Shown here: piece after piece, positions 24,967-33,900 of the stretch | Position numbering within the stretch: position 1 is the first letter of the stretch | Layout of the letters: each line of letters opens with the position of its first letter | Source of the DNA: Micropruina sonneratiae | Lineage (GTDB): Bacteria > Actinomycetota > Actinomycetes > Propionibacteriales > Propionibacteriaceae | Reading direction: 5' to 3' | DNA length: 64,000 nucleotides | Assembly: GCF_025972045.1 (NCBI RefSeq) | Contig: NZ_JAPDHX010000003.1 | Location: forward strand, 557,062 to 621,061 | The notes under the pieces: model-generated | Database searches by the model: none | Seen by the model: the letters and a program-made list of their open reading frames with translations, nothing else | Told to the model about the DNA's origin: nothing | Position numbers and translations under genes: made by a program

Positions 24967-25842
24967 ATGACCCCGAACGGACGACCCATCGCCCTCACCG
25001 GCGTGACCGGGAACCTGGGCGGCCGGATCGCCGACAGGCTGGCAGCCACGGACGTCCCGCTGCGGGTGCTGGCCCGTGACCCCGCCCGGGTGTCGCCCCG
25101 GCTTGGCCTCGTGGACGTGCGCCGGGCCGCCTTCGGCGACACCCAGGCCGTCACGGCAGCCCTGGACGGCGTCGACACCGTCCTGATGGTGTCTGCGGCT
25201 GAGAGTGCCGATCGTCTCGAGCAGCACCGCAGTTTCGTGGACGCGGCGGCCGCGGCCGGCGTCCGGCACCTGGTGTACGTGTCGTTCTTCGGCGCGGCGC
25301 CCGACGCAACGTTCACCCTGGCCCGTGACCACTACGTCACCGAGCAGTACCTTCGCGCCGCCGGCTTCGCGGTCACGTTCCTGAGAGACAACCTGTACGC
25401 CGACTTCCTGACCGGGCTGGTGGGGGAGGACGGCGTCATCCGTGGCCCGGCCGGCGAGGGCCGGGTGGCCGCGGTCGCCCAGGACGACATCGCGGACGCC
25501 GCCACGACCGTGCTGCTCGACCCCGCAGCCCACGCCGGTGCCACCTACGCGCTCACCGGACCGGCCGCGCTCACCCTCAGCGAGATCGCCGACACGATCG
25601 GTCGGGTGCAGGGACGCCGCGTCCGCTATCACGACGAGACCCTCGCCGAGGCCTACGGGTCGCGGGCCGGCTACGGGGCGCCCCCCTGGCAACTGGACGC
25701 CTGGGTGTCGACCTACACCGCGATCGCAGCCGGCGAACTGGCCGGGGTCAGCGACGACGTCGAGCGTCTCACCGGGCACCCGGCCACCACGCTGGAGGAG
25801 GTGCTCGCCCGCGCCGCCGCGGCCGGTCGCGGCGGCCGGTGA
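24967..25842 (+). CDS. NAD(P)-binding NmrA-like reductase
   Basis: A 291-residue Rossmann-fold protein of the NmrA/atypical SDR group. The dinucleotide loop is ALTGVTGNLGGRIADRL, followed by RVLARDPARVSPRLG with the positively charged residues that favour NADPH. Later parts are VLMVSAAESADRLEQHRSFVDAAAAAGVRHLVYVSFFGAAPDATF, LRDNLYADFL and YALTGPAALTLSEIADTIG. It could be a quinone reductase (QorB-like) or a redox sensor. The ATG at 24967 has CATGAT at 24955-24960 six bases upstream, another possible leaderless start. The next gene overlaps its stop by 4 bp. Confidence 0.88.
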   Translation: MTPNGRPIALTGVTGNLGGRIADRLAATDVPLRVLARDPARVSPRLGLVDVRRAAFGDTQAVTAALDGVDTVLMVSAAESADRLEQHRSFVDAAAAAGVRHLVYVSFFGAAPDATFTLARDHYVTEQYLRAAGFAVTFLRDNLYADFLTGLVGEDGVIRGPAGEGRVAAVAQDDIADAATTVLLDPAAHAGATYALTGPAALTLSEIADTIGRVQGRRVRYHDETLAEAYGSRAGYGAPPWQLDAWVSTYTAIAAGELAGVSDDVERLTGHPATTLEEVLARAAAAGRGGR

Positions 25843-26189
25843 CCAGGCCCGTCGAGTTCGTCGAGCTGGCCGAGCACGGCGAACGGTTCTACACCCGCCG
25901 CGGCGTGCAGGTCGCCTTCGCCGAACGCAAGGTCGCCGTCTGGGCCGACGACGGCCCCAGCAGCCACGCGGCGGTGGTCTCCATCCCCGAGTTGTTCGCC
26001 GAGTTCGCCGACCACCTCGGCGGGCCGGACGCCGAGTGGCTGACCCCGCTGCTCGTCCGGTTGCAGGCTGGTGAGGATCCGCAGTCACTGCGCGCCGAGG
26101 CAGTCGACGCCTACCGCGTCCGGCACGGGCAGGAACCGGCCGTGACGGTCTGGCCCCTACCCACAGCGCACGACGATGGCTCTGCGTGA
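25839..26189 (+). CDS. Hypothetical protein, coupled to the NmrA-like gene
   Basis: A 116-residue soluble protein of no family I know. It contains VEFVELAEHGERFYTRRGVQVAFAERKVAVWADDG, then a helix ELFAEFADHLGGPDAEWLTPLLVRLQAGEDPQSL and a Thr/Pro-rich tail. The GTG start at 25839 overlaps the upstream TGA (GTGA), so it is probably translated by coupling with the reductase. It ends 27 bp before the leaderless thioesterase start. Length and codon use match a real gene; the function is unknown. Confidence 0.7.
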   Translation: MTRPVEFVELAEHGERFYTRRGVQVAFAERKVAVWADDGPSSHAAVVSIPELFAEFADHLGGPDAEWLTPLLVRLQAGEDPQSLRAEAVDAYRVRHGQEPAVTVWPLPTAHDDGSA

Positions 26190-26203
26190 GTGCCCGCCCC
26201 TAC

Positions 26204-26216
26204 TAGGGTTCGATGC
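26204..26216 (+). promoter_or_regulatory. -10 element deciding the thioesterase start
   Basis: TAGGGT at 26204-26209 is followed by seven bases and GTG at 26217. This supports a leaderless start at 26217 rather than at the upstream in-frame GTG at 26190. Confidence 0.5.
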
Positions 26217-26726
26217 GTGCCGAAGGAAGATCCGCCCGCCCACACCCTGTCGCTGACGGTGCTGATGACGCCCGAAACCGCCAACTTCGCCGGCAACGTG
26301 CACGGCGGTCACCTGCTCAAGGTGCTCGACCAGGTCGCCTACTCGTGCGCCAGCCGCTACGCACGGCGTTACTGCGTCACCGCCGCGATCGACCGGGTCA
26401 CGTTCCGCCAGGCCGTGCACGTCGGTGAGCTGGTCACCTTCCTGGCCTCGGTCAACTACACCGGACGATCCTCGCTCGAGGTCGGCATCCGGGTCGAGGC
26501 CGAGGACGTGCTCACCGGCGTCCGGCGGCACACGACCAGCTGCTACTTCGCGATGGTCGCGCTAGACGCCGACGGCAACCCCCAGCCCGTGCCGCAGCTG
26601 GAGGTGACCGACGAGCTCGGGCGCCGGCGCTGGGCCGAGGCCGAACAGCGGCGGGCATTGCGGCTGGCGGAGCGGCGCGCCGAGACAGACGACTACGGCT
26701 TATGGGTCATGCCGCGCATTTGGTAG
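26217..26726 (+). CDS. Acyl-CoA thioesterase (hotdog fold)
   Basis: A 169-residue hotdog thioesterase of the YciA/BACH type, which hydrolyses acyl-CoA. The signature is NFAGNVHGGHLLKVLDQVAYSCASRYARRYCVTAAIDRVTFRQAVHVGELV, with catalytic Asp in LKVLDQVA and Asn in NFAGN. A C-terminal tail (about 120-169) is rich in Arg/Glu: RRRWAEAEQRRALRLAERRAE. I chose GTG 26217 (VPKEDPPAHTLSLTVLM). Part of the plus-strand run starting at 24037. Confidence 0.9.
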   Translation: MPKEDPPAHTLSLTVLMTPETANFAGNVHGGHLLKVLDQVAYSCASRYARRYCVTAAIDRVTFRQAVHVGELVTFLASVNYTGRSSLEVGIRVEAEDVLTGVRRHTTSCYFAMVALDADGNPQPVPQLEVTDELGRRRWAEAEQRRALRLAERRAETDDYGLWVMPRIW

Positions 26727-26782
26727 GGGCAGGCGGCGACGTGGATGTCGTCATATACGACCCCGTGGGCGAGGCCACGCAA

Positions 26783-27043
26783 TCAGCGGCCGTAGTGGTA
26801 GCGGCAGGCGGCGATCCGGATCTCATCGCCGACGGTCTTGTAGACGAGCCGGTGTTCGTCGGTGATGCGTCGCGACCTGTAGCCGGCGAAGTCGTGCTTG
26901 AGAGCCTGCGGCTTGCCCATGCCCTCGTCGCCGTTGCGGGCGACCTCCTCGATGAGGGTGTTGACTCGCTTGAGGACCCGACGGTCCTGCGCCTGCCACC
27001 ACAGATAGTCGTCCCAGGCGTTCTCGTCCCAGACGAGGAGCAT
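26783..27043 (-). CDS. yoeB: YoeB-family toxin (Txe/YoeB)
   Basis: An 86-residue ribosome-dependent mRNA interferase of the RelE superfamily, YoeB branch. It begins MLLVWDENAWDDYLWWQ and contains LKHDFAGYRSRRITDEHRLVYK (catalytic Glu and Arg region) and ends IRIAACRYHYGR, the His-Tyr pair needed for catalysis. Length and ends match functional YoeB, so it looks intact. The gene begins 2 bp after the antitoxin stop, so translation is coupled. Confidence 0.95.
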   Translation of the reverse strand: MLLVWDENAWDDYLWWQAQDRRVLKRVNTLIEEVARNGDEGMGKPQALKHDFAGYRSRRITDEHRLVYKTVGDEIRIAACRYHYGR

Positions 27044-27045
27044 GC

Positions 27046-27303
27046 TCAGTCGGCCTCGATCGCGTCGTGGCGCTCACCGCGGCCGGACTCCAGTCGCTCC
27101 ATGGCGTCGAGAAGGCGGCGCGCGTTCGCGGGGGAGCGCATCAGGTAGGCGGTCTCCTTGAGCGCTTCGTAGTCCTCGAGCGAGACGATCACGACGGGCT
27201 CATGCCCGGCGCGAGTGATCACGACCTCTTCTCGGTCGTTGACCACCGAGTCGAGAACCTCGGCATAGCGAGCCCGTGACTCTGTGTAGCTGAGCGTTTT
27301 CAT
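27046..27303 (-). CDS. yefM: YefM-family antitoxin (Phd/YefM)
   Basis: An 85-residue antitoxin. The N-terminal Phd/YefM DNA-binding fold is MKTLSYTESRARYAEVLDSVVNDREEVVITRAGHEPVVIVSLEDYEALKETAYL, and the acidic C-terminal part wraps YoeB. It starts at ATG 27303 with a good AGGAGG site. Two TGTAC-based motifs 18-34 bp upstream match the known YefM operator layout, so the pair is autoregulated. Intact; no IS or recombinase nearby. Confidence 0.95.
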   Translation of the reverse strand: MKTLSYTESRARYAEVLDSVVNDREEVVITRAGHEPVVIVSLEDYEALKETAYLMRSPANARRLLDAMERLESGRGERHDAIEAD

Positions 27304-27320
27304 AGTTGCGTCCTCCTACC

Positions 27321-27338
27321 TGTACAGAAAAGTGTACG
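27321..27338 (-). promoter_or_regulatory. YefM-YoeB operator
   Basis: TGTACA at 27321-27326 and TGTACG at 27333-27338, centre-to-centre 12 bp. In the E. coli yefM-yoeB operator, TGTACA-cored palindromes are also 12 bp apart (established knowledge of that family). The AGGAGG ribosome site lies between this and the ATG. Confidence 0.8.
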
Positions 27339-27484
27339 CTCTGAGCAGCCCTTTCACGAAGGTCGGCCCCGCCCCCGGACACGCAGCGGTAGAGCGAACT
27401 CACGTTGCATCGCACCTGTGGGATGTCGATCACGGACACGCCGGACTGCGGCTGGGGAAGAGGTCATACCTTCCGGAACGCCGG

Positions 27485-27558
27485 TGGGGCGGGCGGGGCT
27501 CGAACCCGCGACCCAGGGATTATGAGTCCCCTGCTCTGACCTGCTGAGCTACCGCCCC
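27485..27558 (-). tRNA. tRNA-Met (anticodon CAT)
   Basis: A 74-nt cloverleaf on the minus strand. The acceptor is GGGGCGG with CCGCCCC and discriminator A. The D-arm is GCTC AGCAGGTCA GAGC, the anticodon loop CTCATAA (CAT), and the T-arm GCGGG TTCGAGC CCCGC. The ACTCATAATC loop context resembles elongator tRNA-Met. A tRNA-Ile2 with modified CAT is a less likely alternative. Confidence 0.92.
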
Positions 27559-27645
27559 CTGCCGGACGCCTGGGCCGGCATGGCATCCAAACCTCGATCC
27601 AGAGAGGCCGGACGGCCGATCGGAGTCTAGCCAACTCGAACCCGG

Positions 27646-29268
27646 TCAGCCCGACAGCGCCGCCTTCACCACCCACACCTTGTGGTCGGACAGCGAGCCC
27701 GGGTCGAGCAGTTCCTGGCCGCTCACCTTCAGTCCCTGGCCGAACACAGCGTCGAGTCGCTGGTCGCCGACGGCGTTGACGGTGTCGACGTGCCGGGTCG
27801 AGCGCCGGAAGCCCAACGGTTCCAGCACCGAGAACGACTTGCCGGTGTTGAAATCACCGCCCACCATGGTCGGGACGCCACGCCGATACAGCTGCATGCC
27901 GGCGGCGACGTCCTCGAGTTTGCCGCCCAGGTCGGTGACGGCACTGGGCCGCACGTGCATCGAGATGACGTCGAGGGCCAGCCCGCTCCCCTGGCGATCC
28001 CGCAGCGTCACCCGAACGGCACCGTGCACCCCGGCCGTGCCGAAGTCGACGGTGCGGCACCCGCTGTGCTGCCACTTGTGCGAATCCCACAGCACGCAGG
28101 CGTACCCCACGCAGAACAGCTTCCACCGCCTGGCTCCCAGCACCGCCCGAATGGCTTCTCGGGACGCCTCCGGCACCTCGCACAGGGCATAGACCGAACA
28201 CTTCATCTGGTCGCGCAGGTACTCGCCGCGCCGCGGCGTGTCGTCTGCGAGGCCGCCGAAGCGTTCCGCACGCAGGTTCGCCTGGCCGAACCGGAAGCGG
28301 CGCCGGGGCGCGACCTCCACCAGTTCGAGTGGGACGCCGGCCTGCTGGTCGATCGCCCCCGTGTCGGCCACATCGTTGGTGCCCGGTTTGGTCAGGGCGA
28401 GCCGCATCGCCAGCACGGTGGCGAGCCGGACGACCCCGTCGGGGGTGAGGCCGTGTTCGCGCTGGAAGGCGATCACCGCGCCCTGCGTGGCCGGGCCGAA
28501 CTCGTCATCGGGCCGCAGGTCGTGCCCCAGGGCGCGCAGCAGGTCGATCAGCGCCGCCACGTCCGGTCCGCGGTCGTTGCCGTCCTTGGAGAGCACCCGG
28601 TCACCGAGGACGAAGTCGGGCCGGGCGCCGGGCGGTCCCCACGGCGACTTCAGGCAGTCGAGGACGTCACGCCGGAACCGTCCCATCGGCGCGAACGGGT
28701 CGCCCGGCTTGCGCCGGGTGTGCTCCTTGTGTGCACCCACGCGCGGCGCGTCCCCGAGCGGCCAGCCTCCGGCCAGCTGGCAGGCGGCGGCGGTGGCCAC
28801 GGCGGCGCGATAGGTCCACTCGTCCCACTCCTTGGCCCCGCCCGCACCGTCGATCTCGATGCCGACGGTGCGCCTGTTGATCGAGAAGGTGCGGGAGTCG
28901 GCGCCCGGATCGAGGTCGCGGTCGAGCGGGGCGGTGCCGGCCAGCACCCGCTGGTAGCAGGCCTGATGGGTGTAGCCGCCGTGGCTGGCGCCGCCGGCGC
29001 AGATGAACCGGATCCGTCGCTCCAGCACGTCGATGTGCACGTTGGCCAGCACCCGCAGCTGCGGACGGTCACGAGGGTTGACCAGGTAGCTCGTCGCGGT
29101 GGCCGCGCCGCCGGTGTGGTGCACGGTCACAGCCTGCGGCATCGTCACCGTCGAGGAGTTGGTGCGCGTGGCCCAGCCCGGCCACCAGTCCAGGTAGTCG
29201 TCCCAGCCCCAGTCGGTCAGTTTCGCGGCCACCCTGCGGTAGTAGGCGGCGTTCTGCCTGATCCCCAT
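27646..29268 (-). CDS. Fusion: N-acetylmuramoyl-L-alanine amidase, peptidoglycan-binding domain and EEP nuclease-like domain
   Basis: A 540-residue protein with three domains. Residues about 40-215 are a PGRP/amidase_2-type zinc amidase: VTVHHTGG, SINRRTVGIEIDG and VGAHKEHTRRKPGDPF carry the ligand His and Asp. Residues about 225-290 are a peptidoglycan-binding_1 domain (DVAALIDLLRALGHDLRPDDEFGPATQGAVIAFQREHGLTPDG). Residues about 325-540 are an endonuclease/exonuclease/phosphatase fold with its catalytic points: FGQANLRAE, CEVPE, MVGGDFNTGKS and SDHKVWVVKAAL. No signal peptide. Start ATG 29268 with GGGAGG upstream; the GTG at 29277 is inside that site. Joining cell-wall hydrolase and nuclease/phosphatase modules is unusual; it could be a lysin or toxin. 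Confidence 0.8.
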   Translation of the reverse strand: MGIRQNAAYYRRVAAKLTDWGWDDYLDWWPGWATRTNSSTVTMPQAVTVHHTGGAATATSYLVNPRDRPQLRVLANVHIDVLERRIRFICAGGASHGGYTHQACYQRVLAGTAPLDRDLDPGADSRTFSINRRTVGIEIDGAGGAKEWDEWTYRAAVATAAACQLAGGWPLGDAPRVGAHKEHTRRKPGDPFAPMGRFRRDVLDCLKSPWGPPGARPDFVLGDRVLSKDGNDRGPDVAALIDLLRALGHDLRPDDEFGPATQGAVIAFQREHGLTPDGVVRLATVLAMRLALTKPGTNDVADTGAIDQQAGVPLELVEVAPRRRFRFGQANLRAERFGGLADDTPRRGEYLRDQMKCSVYALCEVPEASREAIRAVLGARRWKLFCVGYACVLWDSHKWQHSGCRTVDFGTAGVHGAVRVTLRDRQGSGLALDVISMHVRPSAVTDLGGKLEDVAAGMQLYRRGVPTMVGGDFNTGKSFSVLEPLGFRRSTRHVDTVNAVGDQRLDAVFGQGLKVSGQELLDPGSLSDHKVWVVKAALSG

Positions 29269-29397
29269 CGCTGCCACCTCCCACCCTGTCGGACGCCCCG
29301 CCAGCGGCCACGCTAAGCGGGTGGACGCGCTGCGGGTAGTGGACGAATTGCCCAGTCCGAGCCGGGTCGGACGCAGCTCCTGATTGGCCCGGAGGGC

Positions 29398-30225
29398 CTA
29401 CTCGGACGCGTTCACCGCCAACTGCCCGAGCACCGTGCGGGCCTGCCAGGGGGTGATGCCGGGATGCGCCGCGGCGATCCGGGCCAGGTGCCCGGCCACC
29501 ACCGGGGCGGCGAAGCTGTTGCCGGTCGCCATGATCGTCGAGCCGCCGCCCCAGGCCACCTCGACATCGATGCCGCAGGCTCCGAAGTCGGCCGGGCCCT
29601 CCGGATTGCACCACACGCGTTCCCGGTCCGTTCCGGGCGCGCAGGCGACCGAGAACACCCCGGCGAACTCGCTCGGTATCGTCCGCTTGGGCTCGTTGGC
29701 CATCGCACAGACAAGCAGCGTCCGCCGCCGAACGGCGCGGTCGACAAGCTCGTGGAACACGTCGAACCAGCGGTCGTTGGTGGTCGACAGGCTGAGGTTC
29801 GCCACGGCCACCCCGTTGTCGAGGCACCACTCCAGGCCGTGGGCGAAGGCGAGCGCCGAGCCGCGCAGATTCGGCCCCAGCACCCGCACGCTGACCAGTT
29901 CGACCTGCGGCGCCAGCGACGAGATGATGCTGGCGCAGGCCGTGCCGTGGCCGTACAGGTCGTCGTGCCGCCCCGACTCGACCCGGACGCCGCCGGGCGC
30001 GTCGGCGTCCAGGGTGACCGCCACCCATTGGGCGACCGGGCCGACCAGCGGGTGGTCGCCGTCGATCCCCGAGTCGATCACCGCCACCCGGACGCCGCGT
30101 CCGGTGCGGTCGCCGTAGGCCCAGTCCGGGGTGAGCGGGGCGGGCAGGTCCAGCCTCGGCGCACGGCCCGGCCCGCCGTCGTGGAACGCGTCCGACCAGG
30201 CGGGCAGGTCGTCGGTGGCGCTCAT
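29398..30225 (-). CDS. S8 family serine peptidase (subtilisin-like), no signal peptide
   Basis: A 275-residue subtilase. The catalytic triad is visible: Asp in RVAVIDSGIDGDHP (residue about 50), His in DLYGHGTACASIIS (about 92), and Ser in MATGNSFAAPVVAGHLA (about 245). No signal peptide or pro-domain is seen, so it is probably cytoplasmic or exported by another route. It starts at ATG 30225, overlapping the GAF gene stop (ATGA). The 120 bp to the downstream amidase fusion contains no promoter that I can recognise. Together the three genes may be an operon. Confidence 0.9.
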   Translation of the reverse strand: MSATDDLPAWSDAFHDGGPGRAPRLDLPAPLTPDWAYGDRTGRGVRVAVIDSGIDGDHPLVGPVAQWVAVTLDADAPGGVRVESGRHDDLYGHGTACASIISSLAPQVELVSVRVLGPNLRGSALAFAHGLEWCLDNGVAVANLSLSTTNDRWFDVFHELVDRAVRRRTLLVCAMANEPKRTIPSEFAGVFSVACAPGTDRERVWCNPEGPADFGACGIDVEVAWGGGSTIMATGNSFAAPVVAGHLARIAAAHPGITPWQARTVLGQLAVNASE

Positions 30226-30746
30226 CGGTCGATGGCGTCCAGGACCGCGAGCAACGCCGTGCGTGCCCGGGCCCGATCGGCCGCGGGGAGCCGGTCCAGC
30301 CGTGCCTGGAGGTCGTCGGACGGGCCGTGCTGGGCACTGAGCAGCTCCGCGACCAGTTCGGTGACCCGGCCCAGGGGCAGCGCGTCGGCCAGCGGGGAGG
30401 GGGTGCCGGAGCGGTCCAACAGCGTCAGCACCGCGACCACCTCGCCGTGGCCGTCCTCGACCGGAATGCACTGGATCGCCGACGGCAGGTAGCCGGTGGC
30501 CAGCGCCGTCTCGCGGGCGAAGCGGGGGTCTGATTCGGGTTCGCGCACCGTCAGCGACTGGCCGGTGGCGGCGGCGAAGCCGGCGATGCCGCGGCCGGCG
30601 GGCAGCCGGGCACCGACGATGGCCTCGGCGCCGGCGCCGTCGGCGGCCACGTAGTGCAGATGGTCGTCGGCCACGGTGGCCACCGACACCGCCGCCGAAC
30701 CGGTGCCCCACCGGACCAGTGCGCACACCGCCTGTAGTCCGCTCAC
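30222..30746 (-). CDS. GAF-domain protein
   Basis: A 174-residue protein with one GAF domain (about 1-125): LQAVCALVRWGTGSAAVSVATVADDHLHYVAADGAGAEAIVGARLPAGRGIAGFAAATGQSLTV, and a typical end IQCIPVEDGHGEVVAVLTLLDR. A C-terminal helical tail follows (LGRVTELVAELLSAQ...RTALLAVLDAIDR). It has no output domain; it may sense a small molecule or act as adaptor for the overlapping S8 peptidase. The GTG start at 30746 has GGGAGGAT 8 nt upstream. It is divergent from the large cyclase gene, with a 240-bp gap. Confidence 0.82.
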   Translation of the reverse strand: MSGLQAVCALVRWGTGSAAVSVATVADDHLHYVAADGAGAEAIVGARLPAGRGIAGFAAATGQSLTVREPESDPRFARETALATGYLPSAIQCIPVEDGHGEVVAVLTLLDRSGTPSPLADALPLGRVTELVAELLSAQHGPSDDLQARLDRLPAADRARARTALLAVLDAIDR

Positions 30747-30986
30747 ACCGAAGATCCTCCCAGCAGGTCGCGGGTTTCGCCCACCGCATCCCCGGCCGAA
30801 CTCGGGTGGCAGTGCCGACGCCCCGGCCGCCGTCGAACCGCCGACCGGGCGCGCACGACCCCTGGACTTGACCGATCTGTCGCCGTCCGCACAGCCGATG
30901 CGTAGCGCCCAACACACGTCCAGGCATTCCGCGGCACCGTTGTCGTGGGTCATACTCGTCCCAGAGTGGACCGGGGAGGTGCGGCG

Positions 30987-33900
30987 ATGGCCGTGATCCG
31001 GTGTGGCGCGTGTGGCTCCGAAAGCACTGTCGGCAAGCGGTTCTGTGCGGACTGCGGGACGCCGCTGCAGTTGGCGTGCCCGTCGTGCGGCGGACAGGTC
31101 GGCCAGGGCCAGCGGTTCTGCGGCGACTGCGGCACGCCGTTGACCGGCCCGGCCGTTGGCGCCGCGGGCGTCCCGCCCCAGGCGTCGACCCTCGACCCCG
31201 CAACCTCCCTCGACCGGACGGCGTCCCAGGCCGCACCGCTGTCGCAGCGGCGGCTGTGTTCGGTGCTGTTCGTCGATCTGGTCGGCTTCACGACTGTCTC
31301 GGAGGCCCGCGACCCCGAAGAGGTGCGCGAACTGCTAAGCGGCTACTTCGATCTGGCCCGCACCGTCGTGGGCCGCTACGGCGGCACCATCGAGAAGTTC
31401 ATCGGCGACGCGGTGATGGCCGTGTGGGGCACCCCGGTCGCCACCGAACTGGACGCCGAACGCGCCGTGCGGGCCGCGCTCGACCTGGTCGACGGCGTCC
31501 AGCAGCTAGGTGCCGAGTGCGGCATTCCGCAGTTGACCGCGCGGGCCGGGGTGCTGACCGGCGAGGTGGCGGTGACCATCGGCGCCACCAACCAGGGCAT
31601 GGTGGCCGGCGACGCGGTGAACACTGCCGCCCGGATCCAGAGCGCCGCCGCCCCCGGCACCGTCTACATCGACGCCACCACCCAGCGGCTGACGGCCGAC
31701 GCCATCCTCGCCGCCGAGCGCGGCCCCCACCTGCTCAAGGGCAAGACCGAGCCTGAGCCGCTGTGGCAGGCGACCCAGGTGGTGTCGGCGACCGGCGGCA
31801 CCCAGCGCGTCGACGGCCTGGAGGCGCCGCTGATCGGCCGCAACGCCGAGTTCCGGTCGATCCGGGAGATGTTCCACGCCAGCGCCGATCGGCGACAGCC
31901 CAGGCTGGTGCTGGTCACCGGCCCGGCCGGGGTCGGCAAGTCGAGGCTCGGCTGGGAGTTCGAGAAGTACGTCGACGGCCTGGTCGACACCACGCTGTGG
32001 CACCGCGGCCGCTGCCTGGCCTACGGCCAGGGCATGGTCTACTGGGCGCTCGCCGAAGTCGTTCGGCAACGCTTCCGGATCGCCGAGGACGACCCCCCCG
32101 ACGTGGCCGCCGCCCGCTTCGCCGAGGGCCTCGACCGCTGGGTGCCGGACGCCGCCGAGCGCGACTTCATCGCCCCGCGGCTCGGCCGGCTGATCGGCGT
32201 CGCCGGCCGCGGCGACAGCGGTGCCTCCCTGGCCCGCGAGGACCTGTTCGCCGGCTGGCGCCGGTTCTTCGAACGGTTGGCCGCAACCCACCCGGTCACC
32301 ATCCTGATCGAGGACCTGCACCATGGCGCGGCCGACCTGCTGGACTTCCTGGACCATCTGGTCGACTGGGCACACAACCTGCCCATCTTCGTGCTCGCGT
32401 TCGGCCGCAGCGAGCTGGAGCTGACCAACCCCGGCTTCGGTTCGGGACGCAACCGGGCCACGATCGCCCTCGACCCGCTGGACGCCACCTCGATGGACGC
32501 CATCGTGGACGCCCTCGTGCCCGGCATGCCGGCCGTCGCCCGCCGGCAGATCACCGAACGCTCCGAGGGCATCCCGCTGTACGCGGTGGAGTCGATCCGC
32601 GCGCTGGTCGACCGGGGCGTCATCCAAGAGACGGACGCCGGCTACCGCCTGGTCGGCGGCGCACAGGCCATCGGCCGGCTCGCAGTGCCCGACAGCCTGC
32701 GGGCCCTGCTGGCGGCCCGGCTGGACGCCCTCGACCCGGTGGCCCGGCGGGTGGTCGCCGACGCGTCCGTGCTGGGTGCCACGTTCCCCGCCGAGGCGCT
32801 GATGGCGGTCTCGGGGCTCGACCGGCCCGAGGCGTCCCGGGTGCTCGCCGACCTGCTGCGCCGCGAGGTGTTCACCATCAGCGCCGACCCGCTGTCTCCG
32901 CAGCGCGGCAACTACGGCTTCGCCCAGGAAATGCTGCGTCAGGTCGCCTACGACACCCTGTCGCGACGCGACCGCAAGACCCGTCACCTGCGCGTCGCCC
33001 AGCACCTGCGCGACACCTTTCCCAACGACGGCGAAGAGGTGGTGGACGCGGTCGCCCGGCACTACGCCGACGCGCTCGATGCGGCCCCCGAGGACGCCGA
33101 CCGGGACGAGATCCAGCAGCAGCTCGTGTCCACGCTGGTGCGGGCGGCGGAACGGTCCCGGCGCACGGGGGCTCCGGGACGCGCCGCGGAATCGTTCGCC
33201 GCGGCGGCCGACCTGTTGGTCGGCGACGAACCGTTGACGGCGGCCCGGCTGCTGATCCGCGCCGCCGACACCGGCGGTGTGGCCACCGATCAGTTCCAGA
33301 TCGTCGGTTGGGCCGAGCGTGCCGGCGAGCTGGCCCGCGCGGCCGGTGCCGGCCGGATCGAGGCGATCGCGATGATGTGGAAGGGCCGGTCGTTGCGGCG
33401 GCTGGGCCGGCACACCGAGGCGCGCGAGCTGCTCAGCCACGCCCTGTCGGTGCTGCGAACCGACCCCGATCTGGACACCCTGGACGCCCTGGAGTCGCTG
33501 GCCTCGCTGGAGACGTTCGCCGGGACCACCGACGGCCTGACGGTGTTGGGAGAGATGTTCGAGCTTGCCAACAAGCTCGGGGTGGACGACCAGCGGTTCC
33601 CCAGGTTGCTGGTCAGTCAGGCCATCCATCACGAGAACGTGGGGGAGCACCGGCTGGCCGAGATGTACTTCCGCGAAGCCATCCGCTACGCCGAACGCGA
33701 CGGTCTGCTCTACGAGGTGGCCGAGGCGTCCCTCAACCTGGGCAACGCGCTGTTGTGCACCGACCCGCGGGCGAGCATCGAGCCCACCCAGCGCGCCATC
33801 GACGCCGCGGTGGAGAGCGGCGGCACCTACCTGCTGGGCACCGCCTTCGCCAACCTGGCCTACGCGCACCTGCAACTCGAGGACTGGGACAAGGCCGAGC

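Noticed and set aside
29398..31236. A single 612-residue protein joining the GAF region and the S8 protease
   Set aside because: The frame upstream of 30225 is a shadow of the GAF gene; ATGA overlap and motifs fix the protease start.
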